Below, one piece after another: positions 1 through 10,488 of a stretch of DNA of 64,000 bases. A program made the translations under genes and the position numbers. Numbering within the stretch: position 1 is the stretch's first letter; every line of letters starts with the position of its first letter. The stretch comes from Donghicola tyrosinivorans (GTDB taxonomy: Bacteria; Pseudomonadota; Alphaproteobacteria; Rhodobacterales; Rhodobacteraceae): the NCBI RefSeq assembly GCF_003003355.1, contig NZ_PVTQ01000006.1, positions 166,517 to 230,516 on the forward strand, written 5' to 3'. The notes under the pieces are model-generated. The model saw only the letters and a program-made list of their open reading frames with translations, was not told where the DNA came from and searched no databases.

Positions 1-1402
1 GATCTACAGCCAGCGTGATCCCGATGGTGACCAGCAGCAGTAGGACCACACGGTCCAGACGCAGTTCTTGCACGTTGCGCTGGACGTAGAACCCCAGCGT
101 GGTGATGCCAAGGATGCCCATGATCGCGCTTTCGCGGATGATGATTTCCCAGCGATAGAGGCACAGCGCCCAGAACGAGCCCGACAGGCGCGGGAACAAC
201 TCCCACCCCCACAACGTCAGGCCGCGCGGGGCATCGTGGCGCAGGGTCAGGGTGCTGGCGTGGCGGCCCATGAGATGGGCGATGATGGCGCCGTTGTGCA
301 GACCAAGTGCAAGGATCGCGGGCAGCATTGACGGGCCAAAGACCTGAAGCAGTACAAACGCCAGCATATATTCGGGCGTTGAACGCACCAGTACCAGCAG
401 TCCATGACCCACCGCAGCGCCAATGCGCCCTGACACGCGCGGCACAATCATCGGGAAGGCTACCGCTGCCAGCAGGGCGGAAAGCGCAAGTGCGATCTGC
501 GACAGGACCAGCGTATTGATGGCACCGGGCCAAGCTTGGCCAATCAGGACCTTATCCAGCCATGGCAGCATTGGCTGATCCAACCGGATCGGTGCGGGCA
601 CGATATCCTGGAAAAAGCGCAGCCATGCGCCGTCAGCCATCGGGGGCACCGGCTGTGCCGCCAGCAGGGCTGCGCCTGCCAGAATGAACAGCAAAGCCAG
701 CCGCCAGCGCAGCCAGTAGCGCAGCGGCAGGATCAGGGCAAAGAACACCGCCAGCACGACGATGGCCTGATCATAGTGGGCTTGGCGGAAATAGGTCTCT
801 AGTTGAAAGCCAAGGGTGGGCAGGCCGATGAACCCCAGCACTGCCGAAGACCGCATGCCACACTCCACGCGATATAGGGCGTAGGACCGCATCTGTGGCA
901 GGCATTGGGGCAGATTTGCCCAAAGCAGACGAGTGATCTGACCTGTGGCGCGGGGAAGGGCGCGGCTGGGGGCGGGACTGGCCTCTTCCAGATATTCGGC
1001 AAAGACCTTGGCGAAGATGCCAGCATAAGGCAGGCCGATGGCCAGAATGCCCGTGGTGGGGCTTAGGCCGGTGATGTTCAGCAGCAAAAGCGCCCAGAAA
1101 AGCTCGTGCACCGCGCGGACCGAGACGCAGAGCCACCGGACGGGGGTGAACTGGTACAAAGGGGCCAAGAGCAGACCCGCGCCCGCCCCAAGGGCCACAC
1201 CGCAAAGGGCAAAGGCGACAGTCAGAGCCGCAGCATAGGTCAGCGCGGGCAATGCGGGCAGGCTTGGGTGCATAAGGCCCCAACCGACTTGGCGCAAGGT
1301 CAGCCAAGGATCGGGGGCGGGGCCCGACAGATCGGCCCACAGAAACGCCAGCAGAGTCAGCGCGGCGAAGCCCGCCAGAACATGCCGCCGCTGTCGGCTC
1401 AT
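1..1402 (-). CDS. PhnE-type ABC importer permease, two fused permease modules (partial, runs off left edge)
   Basis: Inner-membrane permease of a phosphonate-type (PhnCDE-like) importer. The reading frame is open from an ATG at 1402 to the window edge, 467 codons without a stop, so the C-terminus is missing. Many hydrophobic segments are seen. Two cytoplasmic EAA-like loops are visible: one near EYLEEASPAPSRALPRATG and one near MGRHASTLTLRHDAPRG followed by a RESAIMGILGITTLGF stretch. This indicates two permease units fused in one chain. The ATG overlaps the stop of the ATPase gene (ATGA), so the three transporter genes form one operon. Substrate (phosphonate, selenate or another oxyanion) cannot be told from the permease. 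Confidence 0.8.
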   Translation of the reverse strand, partial: MSRQRRHVLAGFAALTLLAFLWADLSGPAPDPWLTLRQVGWGLMHPSLPALPALTYAAALTVAFALCGVALGAGAGLLLAPLYQFTPVRWLCVSVRAVHELFWALLLLNITGLSPTTGILAIGLPYAGIFAKVFAEYLEEASPAPSRALPRATGQITRLLWANLPQCLPQMRSYALYRVECGMRSSAVLGFIGLPTLGFQLETYFRQAHYDQAIVVLAVFFALILPLRYWLRWRLALLFILAGAALLAAQPVPPMADGAWLRFFQDIVPAPIRLDQPMLPWLDKVLIGQAWPGAINTLVLSQIALALSALLAAVAFPMIVPRVSGRIGAAVGHGLLVLVRSTPEYMLAFVLLQVFGPSMLPAILALGLHNGAIIAHLMGRHASTLTLRHDAPRGLTLWGWELFPRLSGSFWALCLYRWEIIIRESAIMGILGITTLGFYVQRNVQELRLDRVVLLLLVTIGITLAVD

Positions 1403-2067
1403 GCGTAAAGGTCCATGATCGCGGCGCGGCTGACATCAGTGGCGGCTGCGTCCAACGCGATACGCCCGTCCTTCAGCCCGATGATCCGCGTGGCAAAGCG
1501 CAAGGCGTGGTCCACATCGTGCAGCGCCAGAATGCCTGTGTCGAACCTCTGCGCCAAAGCGTCCAGCAGATCGGCCCCTTGGGCGGGGTCCACGGCCGAG
1601 ACAGGCTCGTCCCCCAGCACAACGCTGCCGCCGCGCAGCAAGGCGCGGGCCAATGCGACGCGCTGGCGTTGCCCGCCAGAAAGGTCTTGGACAGGCTTGC
1701 GATCCAGCGCTTCAAGGCCGACCGAATTCAGAACATCGCGCACCTCTGCCCGTTGGCTTGCGCTTGGCCAAATCAGGGTGCGCAAATTGGAAAAGGTCCC
1801 GAAGTCATCCAGCCGTCCCATCCACACATTGTGAAAGGCGCTGAGTTCCAGCACCTGACCATAGTCCTGCGGGATGTGGGCGACGCGCAAGGCGGCGCGG
1901 TCCATCTCGGTTTGCAGAGCGGACAAAAGCGTACTTTTGCCCGCGCCGCTGCGGCCCAGAAGGGCAATCCTGTCCCCTGCATGGATGCTGACCGACACAC
2001 CGGTCAGCACCATCTGCCCGCCCCAACCTAATGAGCGGTCTTGCAAGGAGACAAGCGGCTGGCTCAC
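1399..2067 (-). CDS. PhnC-type ABC transporter ATP-binding protein
   Basis: Cytoplasmic ATPase that drives the importer encoded on either side. The 222-residue protein has Walker A GRSGAGKS at about residues 38-45, the signature LSGGQRQRVALARALL, and Walker B VVLGDEPVSAVDP followed by the switch His in ALHDVDHA. The start is GTG at 2067, overlapping the TGA of the binding-protein gene (GTGA); the 3' end overlaps the permease start. It is slightly shorter than usual PhnC proteins (about 250-280 aa). The family is clear; the substrate is inferred only from the neighbouring binding protein. Confidence 0.88.
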   Translation of the reverse strand: MSQPLVSLQDRSLGWGGQMVLTGVSVSIHAGDRIALLGRSGAGKSTLLSALQTEMDRAALRVAHIPQDYGQVLELSAFHNVWMGRLDDFGTFSNLRTLIWPSASQRAEVRDVLNSVGLEALDRKPVQDLSGGQRQRVALARALLRGGSVVLGDEPVSAVDPAQGADLLDALAQRFDTGILALHDVDHALRFATRIIGLKDGRIALDAAATDVSRAAIMDLYA

Positions 2068-2906
2068 TCGATGATGTCCAACGCGCGGGCGGTGTCTTCG
2101 ATCGGCTGATAGAGAGCGTTGTCCGCCGCGATGAAGGCCGAGCGGGGGAAGCTGGCCAGCAGGTCCGCATCGGTCATTCCGATCAGGGCGTCCTGCACGC
2201 GCTCGGCAAAGCCTTCGCCAAAGCGGGCATCCACATCGCCGCGAATGGTCCAGTTGTAGTCGGGGTAGGCGGGGGTCTGCCAGATGATCTTGGCGGTCTC
2301 TGCCTCGGCCGCGCCTTCGGCGGCGGCGTTGTCATAGACCGTGTAGTTCAGCGCACCCACTTCATAGGCACCCGAGGCCACCAGACGCAGGGTTTGACCG
2401 TGGTCGCCCGAAAAACCGACGGCGCTGAACAGGTCTTCCGGTGCTTTGCCGGTTTCCTCGCGGATGTAGAATTCCGGCATCAACCGCCCCGATGTCGAGG
2501 TCTGCGCACCAAAGGTGAAAGACCGGCCCGCCAGATCGGGGAAGGTTTCGCTGGCGGTCAGGCCAGTTTCGGTGTTGGCGATGAAGTAGGTGACAAAGGT
2601 CTCGTCTTCCGCGCCTTGGGCGATGGCCTGACTTCCGGGCACTGCGATACGGGCCTGAACGCCGGACAGACCGCCGAACCAGCCCAGTTGGATCTGGTCG
2701 TTGCGGAAGGCGGTGACGGCGGCGGCGTAATCCTTGACGGGGATGTATTCCACATCAACACCAAGTGCCTCTTCTAGATAGTCGGCAACACGGCCGAAAC
2801 GCTCGACCAGCTTGGTTTCGTCATCATCGGGGATGGCCGAGAAGTACAGGGTTTCGGCGTGGGCAGGGGCGGCCAGAACGGCCAGCGCAAGAATAAGGTG
2901 TTTCAT
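2064..2906 (-). CDS. PhnD-like periplasmic binding protein, possibly of the putative-selenate subgroup
   Basis: Periplasmic solute-binding protein of the PhnD family, first gene of the importer operon. The N-terminus MKHLILALAVLAAPAHA is a signal peptide with a cleavage site before ETL. The segment IQLGWFGGLSGVQAR matches the part of PhnD-like proteins that forms the anion-binding cleft, and resembles the version in proteins annotated as putative selenate-binding. I chose ATG 2906 over an in-frame TTG at 2909. No strong ribosome site is seen. Substrate could be phosphonate, phosphite, selenate or a related oxyanion. Confidence 0.8.
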   Translation of the reverse strand: MKHLILALAVLAAPAHAETLYFSAIPDDDETKLVERFGRVADYLEEALGVDVEYIPVKDYAAAVTAFRNDQIQLGWFGGLSGVQARIAVPGSQAIAQGAEDETFVTYFIANTETGLTASETFPDLAGRSFTFGAQTSTSGRLMPEFYIREETGKAPEDLFSAVGFSGDHGQTLRLVASGAYEVGALNYTVYDNAAAEGAAEAETAKIIWQTPAYPDYNWTIRGDVDARFGEGFAERVQDALIGMTDADLLASFPRSAFIAADNALYQPIEDTARALDIIE

Positions 2907-4932
<2,026 letters not shown>

Positions 4933-4956
4933 CCCAGATTGCTTTTCAGTGACCCT

Positions 4957-4984
4957 AAAGGCCGGTGCCATGCGCCGGCCTTTT
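4957..4984 (+). terminator. Rho-independent terminator after pgm
   Basis: Stem AAAGGCCGG / CCGGCCTTTT with a nine-base loop, 25 bases after the pgm stop codon. Confidence 0.8.
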
Positions 4985-5082
4985 CTTGTTCCAAGGGCTG
5001 CAATCGGGGCGGGAAAATACTGGACAGGGGCTGTTTATTGGGCAAAACATCCGATGTTAGCGCCTAAACTGGACCAGATACC

Positions 5083-5718
5083 ATGAACCGCACCGTTAGC
5101 TTTGATGATCTTGTGACCGAGGCAAAAGCCCTGCTGGCACAGGAGGGCCGTCGATTTATGGCGCTGGCGGGTGCTCCGGGGTCGGGCAAAAGCACGACGG
5201 TCGAACATCTGGCCGAGGCGCTTGCGGCGGAGTATCCCGGTCAGGTCGCGATCCTGCCGATGGACGGGTTCCATTACGATGACGGGGTGCTGCACCAGAT
5301 GGGCCGCCGCCCGTGGAAAGGCGCACCGGATACCTTTGACGTGGGCGGTTTGCGGATGACCCTGAACCGTCTGGCCGATCCCGCCGAGGGCGCCGTGGCC
5401 GTGCCGGTCTTTGACCGCGATTTGGAGATTTCGCGCGGCTCTGCGCGGATCATCCCTGCCGGGGTCAAACTGATCTTGGTCGAAGGAAACTACATCCTGC
5501 TGGATCAGGCCCCTTGGGATGGGCTGCGCCCCTGCTTTGACACCACGGTCCTGATTGATGTGCCCGAGGATGAACTGCGCCGTCGCTTGCGCGCGCGCTG
5601 GGTGCATTTCGGTCTCAACGAAGAAGAGATCGCCCACAAACTGGATGGGAACGACCTTCCGAATGGTCACGTGGTGATGCAGCACAGCCGTGCCGATTTG
5701 ACGTATCAGCAAGAGTAG
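5083..5718 (+). CDS. P-loop kinase of the uridine kinase/phosphoribulokinase family
   Basis: Small cytoplasmic kinase (211 aa) of the PRK/uridine kinase/pantothenate kinase superfamily, likely phosphorylating a nucleoside or sugar. Walker A GAPGSGKST is at about residues 30-38. The motif ILPMDGFHYDD supplies the expected catalytic Asp, and ILVEGNYILLD is the typical Walker B-like region. The basic lid RRRLRARW is followed by HFGL. Relatives are sometimes linked to fructose uptake genes, but no sugar transporter lies next to it, so the substrate is open. ATG 5083 is the only sensible start; the ribosome site is weak. Confidence 0.8.
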   Translation: MNRTVSFDDLVTEAKALLAQEGRRFMALAGAPGSGKSTTVEHLAEALAAEYPGQVAILPMDGFHYDDGVLHQMGRRPWKGAPDTFDVGGLRMTLNRLADPAEGAVAVPVFDRDLEISRGSARIIPAGVKLILVEGNYILLDQAPWDGLRPCFDTTVLIDVPEDELRRRLRARWVHFGLNEEEIAHKLDGNDLPNGHVVMQHSRADLTYQQE

Positions 5719-5883
5719 GCTGCCGCGCGTTTTCGTCTCTTGACGAAATCCACAACTTGGGAAATTAGGCAGCAGTTCCAACAGCCTGAGAGTCGACAAC
5801 AGGATCCGCAAATCCGCTAGACCGTTCCGATGGTCTGAAACGTTTCGTTGTCGCTCCGGCTTTTCCTGACATTGCTAGAACCC

Positions 5884-6777
5884 ATGATGCACCATGACAC
5901 CTCTTCGGGGGATCTGAACGCAGATCGCCGTCTGTCTTATGCCGAGGCCATGTTGGCTGGCGGCGATCCTGTTGCTGCGGCTGAAATCATGGCCGATGCG
6001 ATGCTGCTGGCCCCCGATTGGGTGGCCGGTTGGGTCCGCTATGGCGAAATGGCCGAGGCCGCTGGCCTGCATGAGGCCGCCCGCGCAGCCTATGAGGCGG
6101 CTCTGGGACGTGATCCGGCGGACCGTTTCGGGGCCAGCCTGCATCTGATGTATCTGACTGACTGCCCTGTCACCGACACAGCGCCCGCAGCCCATATGCA
6201 GGCGTTGTTTGATCAGTACGCCCCGCGGTTCGAAGCCTCTCTGGTGGATGCGCTGGGGTATTGCGCGCCGACCCTGTTGGCGGCTTATCTGGAAGGGCAT
6301 TTGGGCCGCGCGCTGGATCTGGGCTGTGGCACCGGCTTGATGGGTGGGGCGATCAAAGGGCGTTTTGATCATCTGACGGGCTATGACATCTCGACTGGTA
6401 TGCTAGAGCAGGCCCGCCGCAAGGGCATCTACGATATGCTTGAACAGCATGACCTGAACGCACTGCCCGCTGTTGTGCCCCAGTATGATCTGGTGGTGAC
6501 GGCGGATGTGCTGATCTACTTCGGCGCGCTAGAGCAGATCATCGAATGGTCAGCCTCGGCGCTGGTGTCCGGTGGCCGCTTGGCGTTGACGGTGGAAAAG
6601 ACCACAGGCCGCGATTTCCGCCTTCAAAAAAGCCGCCGCTTCGCCCATTCCGAGGACTACATCCGGCGGCTTTTGTCTGTTGCGGGCTTGAATGCGCTGC
6701 GGCTGGAACACACCAGTTACCGCAAGGAACAGGGCGCTGATGTGCCGACCATGCTGGTGATCGCACAAAAGCCCTGA
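5884..6777 (+). CDS. SAM-dependent class I methyltransferase with N-terminal TPR-like repeats
   Basis: Predicted cytoplasmic methyltransferase of about 297 residues. The N-terminal third is helical and TPR-like (the region around EAMLAGGDPVAAAEIMADAM and ARAAYEAALGRDP). A class I methyltransferase domain follows, with SAM-binding motif I ALDLGCGTGLMGG and the acidic motif DVLIYFGAL. I start it at ATG 5884 rather than a TTG at 5848; two Met codons in a row leave a one-codon uncertainty. Such TPR-methyltransferases are common in alphaproteobacteria, but the methyl acceptor is unknown. The gene converges with the SDR gene 18 bases downstream. Confidence 0.82.
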   Translation: MMHHDTSSGDLNADRRLSYAEAMLAGGDPVAAAEIMADAMLLAPDWVAGWVRYGEMAEAAGLHEAARAAYEAALGRDPADRFGASLHLMYLTDCPVTDTAPAAHMQALFDQYAPRFEASLVDALGYCAPTLLAAYLEGHLGRALDLGCGTGLMGGAIKGRFDHLTGYDISTGMLEQARRKGIYDMLEQHDLNALPAVVPQYDLVVTADVLIYFGALEQIIEWSASALVSGGRLALTVEKTTGRDFRLQKSRRFAHSEDYIRRLLSVAGLNALRLEHTSYRKEQGADVPTMLVIAQKP

Positions 6778-6795
6778 TCCTAGTGAGGCGGGCCG

Positions 6796-7551
6796 TTAGA
6801 TCGAGCCCGCTTCGACCATGTAGCTGTTGGCGGTACACATCTTGGCATCGTCCGAAGCCAGAAAGATCACCATCCGCGCTACATATACCGGATCAATCAG
6901 ATCAGGCAGACACTGGCGGTTGCGGTGCTTGGTGATGCTTTCCTCGGTGACCCACAGCTCTTTCTGGCGCTCGGTCATGATCCAGCCGGGGATGACGGCG
7001 TTCACGCGAATGCGGTGGTCGCCAAGGTCGCGGGCCATAGTGCGGGTCAGGCCCTGAACAGCAGATTTCGCGGTGGTGTAGGCGGGCATATTGCCGGACG
7101 CTTCGAACCAGCTGTTCGAGCCCATGTTGATGATCGCGCCCGCGCCTTTCTCGATCATGTCGGGGGCGACAGCCTGAATGGCAAAGAACATGTGGCGGAT
7201 GTTGGTGGCCATACGCTCGTCCCAGTATTCGGGGGTCACTTCGCGCCAGTCGTGGCGGTCGTCGCGTGCGGCGTTGTTCACCAGCACATCCGCGCCGCCG
7301 ATGCGGTCGCGCAATTTGCCGATGGCGGCCTGCATGGCTGCAATATCGCGCAGATCGCAGATTTCATAGGTGACGTTCTCATGGGCATCGGCCAGCGCCT
7401 TGGCGTTCACCTCATCCAGATCCAGAAAGCCGACATTGGCCCCTTGGGCGGCAAAGCCTTTGACGATCTCGGCCCCGATGCCCGAGGCACCGCCGCTAAT
7501 GACCACGGTTTTGCCCTTCAGGCTGGGGTAGATTGCGAATTGATCCGACAT
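6796..7551 (-). CDS. SDR oxidoreductase, aldose 1-dehydrogenase-like (XylB type)
   Basis: NAD(P)-dependent short-chain dehydrogenase, 251 aa. The cofactor loop GGASGIG is at residues 20-26, NNA at about 92-94, a Ser in the MGSNSW stretch near 145-147, and the catalytic pair Tyr158/Lys162 in YTTAK. The segments IYPSLKGK, DDRH, YWDER, RHM and FLASDDA resemble the Caulobacter D-xylose dehydrogenase, so oxidation of D-xylose, L-arabinose or D-galactose to the lactone is the best inference. ATG 7551 follows GAGGGAGGACC, a strong ribosome site. A LacI-type operator lies 24 bases upstream, which fits sugar control. The dgoK-dgoA genes in this window could take its product if the sugar is galactose. 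Confidence 0.85.
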   Translation of the reverse strand: MSDQFAIYPSLKGKTVVISGGASGIGAEIVKGFAAQGANVGFLDLDEVNAKALADAHENVTYEICDLRDIAAMQAAIGKLRDRIGGADVLVNNAARDDRHDWREVTPEYWDERMATNIRHMFFAIQAVAPDMIEKGAGAIINMGSNSWFEASGNMPAYTTAKSAVQGLTRTMARDLGDHRIRVNAVIPGWIMTERQKELWVTEESITKHRNRQCLPDLIDPVYVARMVIFLASDDAKMCTANSYMVEAGSI

Positions 7552-7574
7552 GGTTGGTCCTCCCTCAAGGCTAT

Positions 7575-7592
7575 AGTGCTAGCGCTATCACT
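7575..7592 (-). promoter_or_regulatory. LacI-family-type operator upstream of the SDR gene
   Basis: AGTGCTAGCGCTATCACT is a near-perfect dyad (16 of 18 positions) with the central CG of LacI/GalR operators, placed between the SDR start and the dpp terminator. The controlling repressor is not in the window. Confidence 0.6.
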
Positions 7593-7614
7593 GCTGTCCT
7601 ACAACCTGCGTAGC

Positions 7615-7644
7615 AAAAAGGGCAGGCACCACGCCTGCCCTTTT
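7615..7644 (-). terminator. Terminator of the dpp operon
   Basis: Stem GGGCAGGC / GCCTGCCC with a five-base loop and an A run on the left, which reads as a U tract on the minus strand, 18 bases after dppF. T residues on the right may make it bidirectional. Confidence 0.75.
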
Positions 7645-7661
7645 CCGCGATGCGGGACGCC

Positions 7662-8618
7662 TTACTCTTCGGGGAAGTGGCAGGCGGTTTGATGACCCTC
7701 TCCGACCAGCTCGGGGCGGGTGTGGCGGCAGACATCCTGAGCCTTCCAGCAGCGGGGCGCGAAGGGGCAGCCATCCGGCACGTTCAGGGGCGAGGGCAAT
7801 TCGCCCTGCAACTTGATCCGTTCGCGGCGCAGATGGGGCTCGGTGGTGGGTGTCGCGGACAGCAGCGCCTTGGTGTAAGGGTGCTGCGGCGTGTTGAACA
7901 CCTGATCGCGGCTGCCGAATTCTACGGGGCGGCCAAGGTACATGACGATCAGATCGTCTGCCACATGGCGCACCACCGACAGATCGTGGCTGATGAAGAG
8001 ATAAGCCAGATTCAGCCGCTCTTGCAGGTCCATCAGCAAGTTCAGAACCTGCGATTGGATCGACAGGTCCAAGGCCGAGACAGGCTCGTCCAGAACCAGT
8101 AGCTTCGGCTCTAGCATCAAAGCCCGCGCAATCGCGATCCGCTGGCGTTGCCCGCCAGAGAACATATGCGGAAAGCGGTCGTAATGCTCGGGCCGCAGGC
8201 CGACCAGCTGCATCATCTCGCGCGCCTTGGCGGTGCGCTCGGCGGCGCTCATCTGGGGGCGGTTGATGATCAGCGGTTCCTCAAGGATCGCACCGACCCG
8301 CTGGCGCAGGTTGAGCGATCCGTAAGGGTCCTGAAACACGATTTGCACCGTGTCGCGCAGGCTGTCCCAATTGTCGGGCGTGGCGGCTTTGCCATCCAGC
8401 GTCAAAGCGCCGCCGGTGGGCTCTTCGATCAGGGTGACAAGACGGGCCAGCGTGGACTTGCCACAGCCGGATTCCCCCACCACAGCCAGCGTTTTACCCG
8501 GCTGGATCGAGAAACTGGCCTCGGCCAAAGCCCGCACGGTGTTGGGTTTGGAAAACAGCCCGCCGCCCACAAGATAGTGGCGCGACAGGTTTTCGGCGGT
8601 CACAACGGGGGCGGTCAT
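7662..8618 (-). CDS. dppF: Dipeptide ABC transporter ATP-binding protein DppF
   Basis: Second ATPase of the dipeptide importer, cytoplasmic, 318 aa. Walker A GESGCGKST is at about residues 48-56, the signature is FSGGQRQRIAIARAL, and Walker B is LLVLDEPVSALD. The C-terminal oligopeptide-transporter extension has the cysteine cluster CPFAPRCWKAQDVCR, which in this family can bind an Fe-S cluster. The start is ATG 8618, overlapping the dppD stop by ATGA; the longer open frame upstream lies inside dppD. Last gene of dppABCDF. Confidence 0.93.
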   Translation of the reverse strand: MTAPVVTAENLSRHYLVGGGLFSKPNTVRALAEASFSIQPGKTLAVVGESGCGKSTLARLVTLIEEPTGGALTLDGKAATPDNWDSLRDTVQIVFQDPYGSLNLRQRVGAILEEPLIINRPQMSAAERTAKAREMMQLVGLRPEHYDRFPHMFSGGQRQRIAIARALMLEPKLLVLDEPVSALDLSIQSQVLNLLMDLQERLNLAYLFISHDLSVVRHVADDLIVMYLGRPVEFGSRDQVFNTPQHPYTKALLSATPTTEPHLRRERIKLQGELPSPLNVPDGCPFAPRCWKAQDVCRHTRPELVGEGHQTACHFPEE

Positions 8619-9595
8619 CGGGCGGTCTCCTTCACGGGGGCGCCAAGGGGATAGTGGCAGCGCGCCAGACCCAATTCGGGGCCTTGGACGGGCGGTTTCA
8701 CGCCGCGACAGGTGTCGTCGGCATATTGGCAACGGGGCGAGAAAAGGCACCCTGCGGGCCGGTCGAACTGCCCCGGCACCACACCCGGAATGGTGGGCAG
8801 ACGTTTCGTCGTGGCCCGCTCTGGCAGCGCCGCCAAGAGCGCGGTGGTATAGGGATGGTGAGGTTCGGTGAACAGGGTTTGCACGGGCTGTTCTTCGACC
8901 TTTTGACCGGCATATTGAACCTGCACCCTTTGAGCGGTTTCCGCGACCACACCCATGTCATGGGTGATCAGGATCAGACCCATGCCGGTTTCCTTTTGCA
9001 GGTCCGTCAGCAGGTCCAGAATTTGCGCCTGAATGGTCACGTCCAGCGCGGTTGTCGGCTCGTCCGCGATCAGAAGACGCGGCTTGCAAGCTAGAGCCAT
9101 TGCGATCATCACGCGCTGGCTCATGCCGCCCGACAGCTGGAACGAGAAGGCGTTCAGCCGCCGTTCGGGGTCAGGGATACCGACCAGATCCAGCAGTTCA
9201 ATCGCCCGCTGGTGTCGCTGCGCTTTGCTCAGATCAAGGTGCTGTTTCAGCGCCTCTTTGATCTGGAAGCCCACGGTAAAGCAGGGGTTCAAGGACGACA
9301 TGGGTTCCTGAAAGATCATCGACATATCGCGGCCGATGACCTTGCGCCGCTGTTTTGCCGTCAGGTCGCGAAGGTCGCGGCCATCAAAGCTCATTTCGTC
9401 GGCGGTGATGGTCGCTGTCCACGGCAAGAGGCCCATCATGGCCAGCATCGACACGGATTTGCCCGAGCCGGACTCGCCCACGATGGCCAGAACGTCGCCT
9501 TCGTCCACGGTGATATCGACCCCGTCCACAGCGCGGAAGGCGCCGCCAGCAGTGGCGAAATCGACAGAGAGGTTTCGGATGCGTAGCAGGCTCAT
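8615..9595 (-). CDS. dppD: Dipeptide ABC transporter ATP-binding protein DppD
   Basis: First ATPase of the dipeptide importer, 326 aa. Walker A GESGSGKS is near residues 40-47. The signature is the variant [16 protein letters not shown] typical of DppD/OppD, followed by [14 protein letters not shown]. The C-terminal cysteine cluster [14 protein letters not shown] is present. ATG 9595 lies just after the dppC stop (4-base gap). Works with DppF as an ATPase heterodimer. Confidence 0.93.
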   Translation of the reverse strand: MSLLRIRNLSVDFATAGGAFRAVDGVDITVDEGDVLAIVGESGSGKSVSMLAMMGLLPWTATITADEMSFDGRDLRDLTAKQRRKVIGRDMSMIFQEPMSSLNPCFTVGFQIKEALKQHLDLSKAQRHQRAIELLDLVGIPDPERRLNAFSFQLSGGMSQRVMIAMALACKPRLLIADEPTTALDVTIQAQILDLLTDLQKETGMGLILITHDMGVVAETAQRVQVQYAGQKVEEQPVQTLFTEPHHPYTTALLAALPERATTKRLPTIPGVVPGQFDRPAGCLFSPRCQYADDTCRGVKPPVQGPELGLARCHYPLGAPVKETAR

Positions 9596-9599
9596 GGCA

Positions 9600-10487
9600 T
9601 CAGCTCCGCTTGAGTTTGGGATCGAGGGCATCACGCAGCCCGTCACCCATCAGGTTGATCGAAAGCACGGTGATCAGGATCGCCAGACCCGGGAAGGTCA
9701 CGACCCACCACGCGCGCAGGATGAATTCGCGGGCCTCGGCCAGCATGGTGCCCCATTCCGGTGTTGGCGGCTGCGCACCCATACCCAGAAAGCCAAGGGC
9801 GGCCACATCAAGGATCGCGTTCGAGAACGACAGCGCCGCTTGCACGATGATCGGTGCCAGACAGTTGGGCAGCACGGTTTTGAACATCAGGCGGGTTAAC
9901 TTGGCCCCCGCGACCTTGCTGGCGATCACATAGTCCTTGGACCGTTCCGTCATCACCGCCGCGCGGGTCAGACGCACGTAGTGAGGTTGCAGAACGATGG
10001 CGATCGCGATCATCGCGTTCAAAAGGCTTGGCCCCAAAATGGCGACCAGCACAAGCGCCAGCAGCAATGAGGGGAACGACAGCACGATGTCCATGATGCG
10101 CATGATGATCGTGTCCAGCCATTTGGGCGCGAAACCGGCCACAAGGCCGATGACGATGCCGCCAAAGCTGGCGATCACCACAACGACGACGCCGACAAAG
10201 AACGAATAGCGCGCGCCGTGCAGCAAGCGGGACAGGATATCGCGGCCTAAGGGATCGGTTCCCAGCAGGTATTCAAGGCTGCCGCCTTCCTGCCAGAAAG
10301 GCGGTTGCAGGGTGGCGCTGCGGTTCTGGACGGTCGGGTCATGGGGCGCGATGAAATCGGCACCCAAGGCCAAAATGACAAAGAACGCAAAGACATAAAG
10401 GCCGATAACGGCGCCGCGGTTCTCGCTGAAGTACTGCCAGAACTCGGCCAGACGGCTGGGGCGGGTGGGCGTGGTGGTATCGGCCAT
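9600..10487 (-). CDS. dppC: Dipeptide ABC transporter permease DppC
   Basis: Inner-membrane permease, 295 aa, with an N-terminal OppC-type segment, six predicted membrane helices and the periplasmic loop DPLGRDILSRLLHGARYS. The EAA loop is the region VIASKVAGAKLTRLMFKTVLPN. The start is ATG 10487 (MADTTTPTRP); the open frame continues upstream into dppB but only this ATG fits operon spacing. Partner of DppB. Confidence 0.92.
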   Translation of the reverse strand: MADTTTPTRPSRLAEFWQYFSENRGAVIGLYVFAFFVILALGADFIAPHDPTVQNRSATLQPPFWQEGGSLEYLLGTDPLGRDILSRLLHGARYSFFVGVVVVVIASFGGIVIGLVAGFAPKWLDTIIMRIMDIVLSFPSLLLALVLVAILGPSLLNAMIAIAIVLQPHYVRLTRAAVMTERSKDYVIASKVAGAKLTRLMFKTVLPNCLAPIIVQAALSFSNAILDVAALGFLGMGAQPPTPEWGTMLAEAREFILRAWWVVTFPGLAILITVLSINLMGDGLRDALDPKLKRS

Positions 10488-10488
10488 C

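Noticed and set aside
771..1436. 221-codon frame on the minus strand
   Set aside because: Different frame of the permease region; the PhnE-type frame from 1402 has membrane helices and EAA loops and is the real gene.
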